From Gallionella sp. (GTDB taxonomy: Bacteria > Pseudomonadota > Gammaproteobacteria > Burkholderiales > Gallionellaceae): 8,351 nucleotides of DNA. A model generated the notes under the pieces. It was not told the origin of the DNA. It ran no database searches and saw only the letters and a program-made list of their open reading frames with translations. Location: the NCBI GenBank assembly GCA_017880945.1, contig JADGRM010000089.1:1-8351 (forward strand), in the 5' to 3' direction. Of the stretch, positions 6,301-8,351 are shown in pieces. Position 1 is the first letter of the stretch, and each line of letters starts with the position of its first letter. A program made the position numbers and the translations under genes.

Positions 6301-7467
6301 TCCCGGGATGTTCAGATTGGAAACCGAAAAACCCGTCAGTCCGGCCTTGGGCTTCGAGCCGCTGCCGGTCGCGCCTTCGTCGCGTATTTCGCCGCCCGAT
6401 CCTGTCGCTGCGCCCGCGAACGGGGCAATAGCGGTGGGATGGTTGTGCGTCTCGACTTTCATCAGCGTATGCATCAGCTCGTCGCTGAATGCATAGCCGC
6501 CATCGGCACGCGGATAGAAACGCTCGACGCGCGCACCCTCGATGACCGAAGAATTGTCTGAATACGCCACCACCGTGCCTTGCGGGCTGACCTTGTGGGT
6601 ATTGCGTATCATGCCGAACAGCGACATGTCCTGCACCACGCCGTCGATCACCCAATCGGCATTGAAGATCTTGTGGCGGCAGTGTTCTGAATTGGCCTGC
6701 GCGAACATCATCAACTCGACATCGGTCGGGTTGCGTTTCAGTTTCCGGAAGTTTTCGACCAGATACTCGATCTCATCCTCGGAAAGAGCCAGCCCCATAT
6801 CGAGATTGGCTTTAGCCAACGCAACGCTGCCGCCTTTAAGAACATCGACCGTCGCCAATGGCTGCGATGCGCCGTGCCTGAAAATCGTTTTGATCTGTTC
6901 CTTAAATCCGCTTCCGAAAGGGGCATCTTCTAACATAACGGATTTTGCTACTCGATCAAACGGCGACGACGGTGACATAACCGAGTCGGTCATACGATCA
7001 TGCAATAACGGCAACACCGCCGCTTGCTCTGCCTTGCTCAGTAGGTTGCCGTTGCTGGTGTCCAGGTAATACACCACGCCGCGCTCGATACGCAGCACTC
7101 CCGACAGGCCGCAATGCTGCGCGATGTCGGTGGCCTTGGTTGACCACGGCGAAATCGTGCCGAGACGCGGCACCACGAGAACACGTTGCATAGACCCGGT
7201 TTGCCCGGGTTCGCCAGCATCTTCATCCAGGCCCAGCACCATATCCAGTAATCTGGCTTGCGCCTTGCTGAATGCGCCATGGGCCACCTGCAACGGGAGT
7301 GCGGCAGCTTGTCCGGCACCTTTGGCTTCGCCACCGTGCAGCGCAATGAAGTACCAGTGGCGCGTGTCAGCGATGACCGCATTGGGCGCGACCGCATGCA
7401 GGGCGGCGCGAAGTTTTTCCAAACGAAAAGCAGACAACGCGGAATTGCCGACTGAGACTCGAAACAT
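3385..7467 (-). CDS. purL: phosphoribosylformylglycinamidine synthase, large single-chain form
   Basis: FGAM synthase carries out the fourth step of de novo purine synthesis, converting FGAR, glutamine and ATP to FGAM in the cytoplasm. The protein has 1360 residues against about 1295 in E. coli and Salmonella. The start at 7467 matches the family N-terminus (MFRVSVGNSALSAFRLEKL); the frame stays open upstream across nnrD but without homology. GTISPWSTKATDIA begins near residue 103, FAQANSEHCRHK covers 255-266, and MKVETHNHPTAI and the SGGEIRDEGATGSG region follow. The glutaminase domain begins near 1107, with catalytic Cys1202 in GVCNGCQ and His1325/Glu1327 in PHPER. All catalytic motifs are intact, so the enzyme should work. 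Two extra segments explain most of the added length: about 28 residues at 396-425, carrying a palindromic repeat, and about 22-27 residues near 165-191. No clear Shine-Dalgarno precedes the start. The gene appears monocistronic. Confidence 0.97.
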   Translation of the reverse strand: MFRVSVGNSALSAFRLEKLRAALHAVAPNAVIADTRHWYFIALHGGEAKGAGQAAALPLQVAHGAFSKAQARLLDMVLGLDEDAGEPGQTGSMQRVLVVPRLGTISPWSTKATDIAQHCGLSGVLRIERGVVYYLDTSNGNLLSKAEQAAVLPLLHDRMTDSVMSPSSPFDRVAKSVMLEDAPFGSGFKEQIKTIFRHGASQPLATVDVLKGGSVALAKANLDMGLALSEDEIEYLVENFRKLKRNPTDVELMMFAQANSEHCRHKIFNADWVIDGVVQDMSLFGMIRNTHKVSPQGTVVAYSDNSSVIEGARVERFYPRADGGYAFSDELMHTLMKVETHNHPTAIAPFAGAATGSGGEIRDEGATGSGSKPKAGLTGFSVSNLNIPGFIQPWEIYSPSSVGAGFKPALETGLKPAPTHASGTTYGKPSRIVSALQIMLEGPIGGAAFNNEFGRPNLAGYFRTFEENVSGEMRGYHKPIMLAGGVGNISAIHTHKHELPVGALVVHLGGPGMLIGLGGGAASSMDTGSNAENLDFDSVQRGNPEMQRRAQEVIDRCWQMGANNPILSIHDVGAGGMSNALPELVHGGGRGARFELRKIPLDETGMSPKQIWCNESQERYVLAIAPERLEEFRALCERERCPFEVVGVATAEDQLTVHDKEFGDYPVDMPLSVLFGKPPKMTRNVVREIPRLTSCDITKIELREAVERVLRLPSVANKTFLISIGDRTVGGMTARDQMIGPWQVPVADVAVTLMGFNTHRAEAFALGERTPLALVNAPASGRMAVGEALTNIAAARIEKIGDIKLSANWMAAAGHHGEDAALFDTVRAVGMELCPQLGIGIPVGKDSMSMKTVWQDGNEKKSVTAPLSLIVTAFAPCPDARDTVTPQLAAYQDTTLLLIDLGQGKNRMAGSALAQVYKQVGDVAPDVDDALLLKSFFELIQRLNEEGKLFSYHDRSDGGVFVTLCEMAFAGHIGLTIQLDELHGDTLRALFNEELGAVIQVRNRDVQHVIELAHGAGLKSVQKIATLNQTGMIEISRHNEKLFSESGVNLQRIWSETTYQMQKLRDNPACAQQEFDRLLDAADPGLHVKLTYDLNENIGQGLLRNRPKIAILREQGVNGQVEMAAAFDRAGFATVDVHMSDIISGRVKLADFKGFAACGGFSYGDVLGAGEGWAKSILFNSRARDEFAAFFQRSDTFALGVCNGCQMMSNLHDIIPGADNWAHFTRNQSEQFEARFVMVEVLPSPSIFFNGMAGSRMPIVVSHGEGYADFGDSKRLEAAQKLVMLRYVDHRGNATETYPLNPNGSPQGITGLTTPDGRFSIMMPHPERVFRAVQNSWYPSGWQENGAWLKMFQNARKWVG
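6212..6264. repeat. perfect 22-base inverted repeat inside purL (REP-like palindromic element)
   Basis: The left arm 6212-6233 is the exact reverse complement of the right arm 6243-6264, with a nine-base spacer (TCTCTAGGG). Each arm starts from the outside with GTAGGGG and continues into its own inner palindrome, CGGGTTTCAAACCCG. On the purL strand it encodes residues 402-419, VGAGFKPALETGLKPAPT, so both arms give a related peptide (G-x-K-P-A). No stop or frameshift results. No T-tract follows on either strand, so it is not a terminator. GTAGGGGCGGGTTT-type palindromes are familiar to me as dispersed repeats in beta- and deltaproteobacterial genomes. No obvious target-site duplication flanks it. 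Confidence 0.93.
6895..6975 (-). other. extra segment in the PurL N-terminal linker
   Basis: Between HDRMTDSVM and the ATVDVLKGG stretch (family: TSVDLLGQG) PurL has about 50 residues where E. coli has about 28. The excess lies roughly at residues 165-191, SPSSPFDRVAKSVMLEDAPF and the seven residues after it. SVM-x4-PF occurs twice, 14 codons apart (Met164 and Met178), hinting at a decayed 42-base duplication, but the DNA match is weak. The segment is less GC-rich than the surrounding gene. The boundaries are my estimate from remembered homologues. Confidence 0.4.
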
Positions 7468-7501
7468 GGCGATAGCAACCAAGAAGAAATATCGGGCCGC
7501 G

Positions 7502-7507
7502 ATTATA
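7502..7507 (-). promoter_or_regulatory. -10 box of the purL promoter
   Basis: ATTATA on the plus strand reads as a perfect TATAAT on the minus strand, 34 bases upstream of the purL ATG. Transcription would begin near 7495, giving a leader of about 28 bases. The best upstream T-rich hexamer (TTTACA on the minus strand) is only 12 bases away, so the -35 is not convincing. No riboswitch-sized leader exists between this site and the start. Confidence 0.5.
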
Positions 7508-7509
7508 CT
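7504..7509 (+). promoter_or_regulatory. possible -10 box of the nnrD promoter
   Basis: TATACT fits a plus-strand -10 and shares four bases with the minus-strand TATAAT of purL. A start near 7516 would give a leader of about 12 bases to ATG 7528 or 27 bases to ATG 7543. No good -35 is seen 16-18 bases upstream. It is a motif match only. Confidence 0.4.
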
Positions 7510-7542
7510 ATGCAGACTTTGTAAACCATGATCGAGTTGAAC

Positions 7543-8351
7543 ATGAGCAAACGAATCACCGAAATCACCCGGAAGCAAGTCGCCGGATTGTTGCCGAAAC
7601 GCCCGCGCGACAGCCATAAGGGGATGTTCGGCACGGTCGCGGTGATCGGCGGGGCCTCCGGCATGGTCGGCGCGCCGCTGCTGGCGGCACGCGCCGCGCT
7701 CAAGCTGGGCGCGGGCTGCGTGCATGTCGGCCTGCTGGCTGAGAACGCGCCGGGCGTGGATATGCAGCAACCGGAACTGATGTTGCACAGCGCGGCAGCG
7801 GCATTGCAACTGTCTGGCGTGAACGCGCTGGCGGTGGGTTGCGGACTGGGGCGCGACGTGGCCGCACAGAAGCTGCTCCATGACACCCTGAATATTTATG
7901 TCCAGAACAGCAAAGCCGCGCTGGTGCTGGATGCCGGCGCGCTGAACATCCTTGCGCTGCGCCCTGATTTGCGCGCCCTGCTGACAGCCCGAAAAGCCGC
8001 TTGCGTGCTCACGCCGCACCCCGGTGAGGCGGCGCATCTATTGGTCTGCAGCACGGCGGAGATACAGGCGGATCGCGTTGCGGCGGTCCAGCAACTGGCG
8101 CAGCAGTTCGCCTGCAGCGTGGTGCTGAAGGGCGCCGACAGTTTGTGCGCAACCAGTGATGGAAAAATATTCGCGAACAAGACCGGCAACCCCGGCATGA
8201 GCAGCGCAGGCATGGGCGATGTGCTGACCGGCATGATCGCCGCCTTCATTGCGCAAGGACTGTCGGCGGACGACGCGATGCTGTTGGCAGTGCATCTGCA
8301 TGGCGCGGCGGGCGATGCGCTGGCGGAACAAGGTATCGCCGTCGGCATGAC
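7543..8351 (+). CDS. nnrD: ADP-dependent NAD(P)H-hydrate dehydratase, 3' end cut by the window
   Basis: NnrD repairs hydrated, inactive NADH and NADPH by dehydrating the S-form with ADP (or ATP); it works with the NnrE epimerase. The visible 269 codons lack only the last few of the usual 280-300 residues of stand-alone NnrD. The N-terminal RDSHKGMFGTVAVIGGASGM (22-41) is the ribokinase-like glycine-rich start of the domain. LVLDAGALN (128-135), LTPHPGEAAHLL (156-167), VVLKGAD (193-199) and the hallmark NPGMSSAGMGDVLTG (216-230, with the likely catalytic Asp226) follow. No NnrE-like N-terminal domain is fused, unlike E. coli YjeF (NnrE-NnrD). An in-frame ATG at 7528 is an alternative start. 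I prefer 7543 because a weak GAG lies six bases before it, but the choice is uncertain. The gene diverges from purL. Confidence 0.93.
   Translation, partial: MSKRITEITRKQVAGLLPKRPRDSHKGMFGTVAVIGGASGMVGAPLLAARAALKLGAGCVHVGLLAENAPGVDMQQPELMLHSAAAALQLSGVNALAVGCGLGRDVAAQKLLHDTLNIYVQNSKAALVLDAGALNILALRPDLRALLTARKAACVLTPHPGEAAHLLVCSTAEIQADRVAAVQQLAQQFACSVVLKGADSLCATSDGKIFANKTGNPGMSSAGMGDVLTGMIAAFIAQGLSADDAMLLAVHLHGAAGDALAEQGIAVGM

Noticed and set aside
7468..8037. N-terminal extension of the purL frame upstream of 7467
   Set aside because: The extension is antisense to nnrD and has no family homology. The PurL family N-terminus begins at the ATG at 7467, and the putative promoter lies inside the extension.

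Overview
The window reads as an ordinary chromosomal stretch of a GC-rich proteobacterium. The long proteobacterial form of PurL, a YheS-type ABC-F protein and a stand-alone NnrD together suggest a betaproteobacterium. I lean towards the Gallionellaceae/Nitrosomonadales side from general resemblance only; no marker gene fixes the lineage.

Layout: bases 1-149 hold no gene I can defend. An ABC-F ATPase of the YheS type (150-2000, +) is followed by a 120-base gap with a promoter-like TATAAT. Next comes an unrecognised lipoprotein gene (2121-3209, +). It converges on purL (3385-7467, -), and a single bidirectional hairpin terminator at 3340-3371 serves both. purL diverges from a NAD(P)H-hydrate dehydratase gene (nnrD, 7543 to the right edge, +). 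The roughly 75 bases between purL and nnrD hold two overlapping, oppositely directed -10 boxes.

The genes are four separate housekeeping or envelope functions: ribosome-associated ATPase, lipoprotein, purine synthesis and nicotinamide cofactor repair. They do not form an operon and I see no defence, secretion or biosynthetic system.

The most striking signal is inside purL. A perfect 22-base inverted repeat (6212-6264) lies in the reading frame and adds about 28 residues to a loop that is short in enterobacterial PurL. It keeps the enzyme open and looks like a REP-like palindromic repeat that became coding sequence. A second, unrelated-looking extra segment of about 22-27 residues lies nearer the PurL N-terminus. 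The lipoprotein gene is bracketed by two short, inversely oriented motifs that resemble scattered intergenic repeats.
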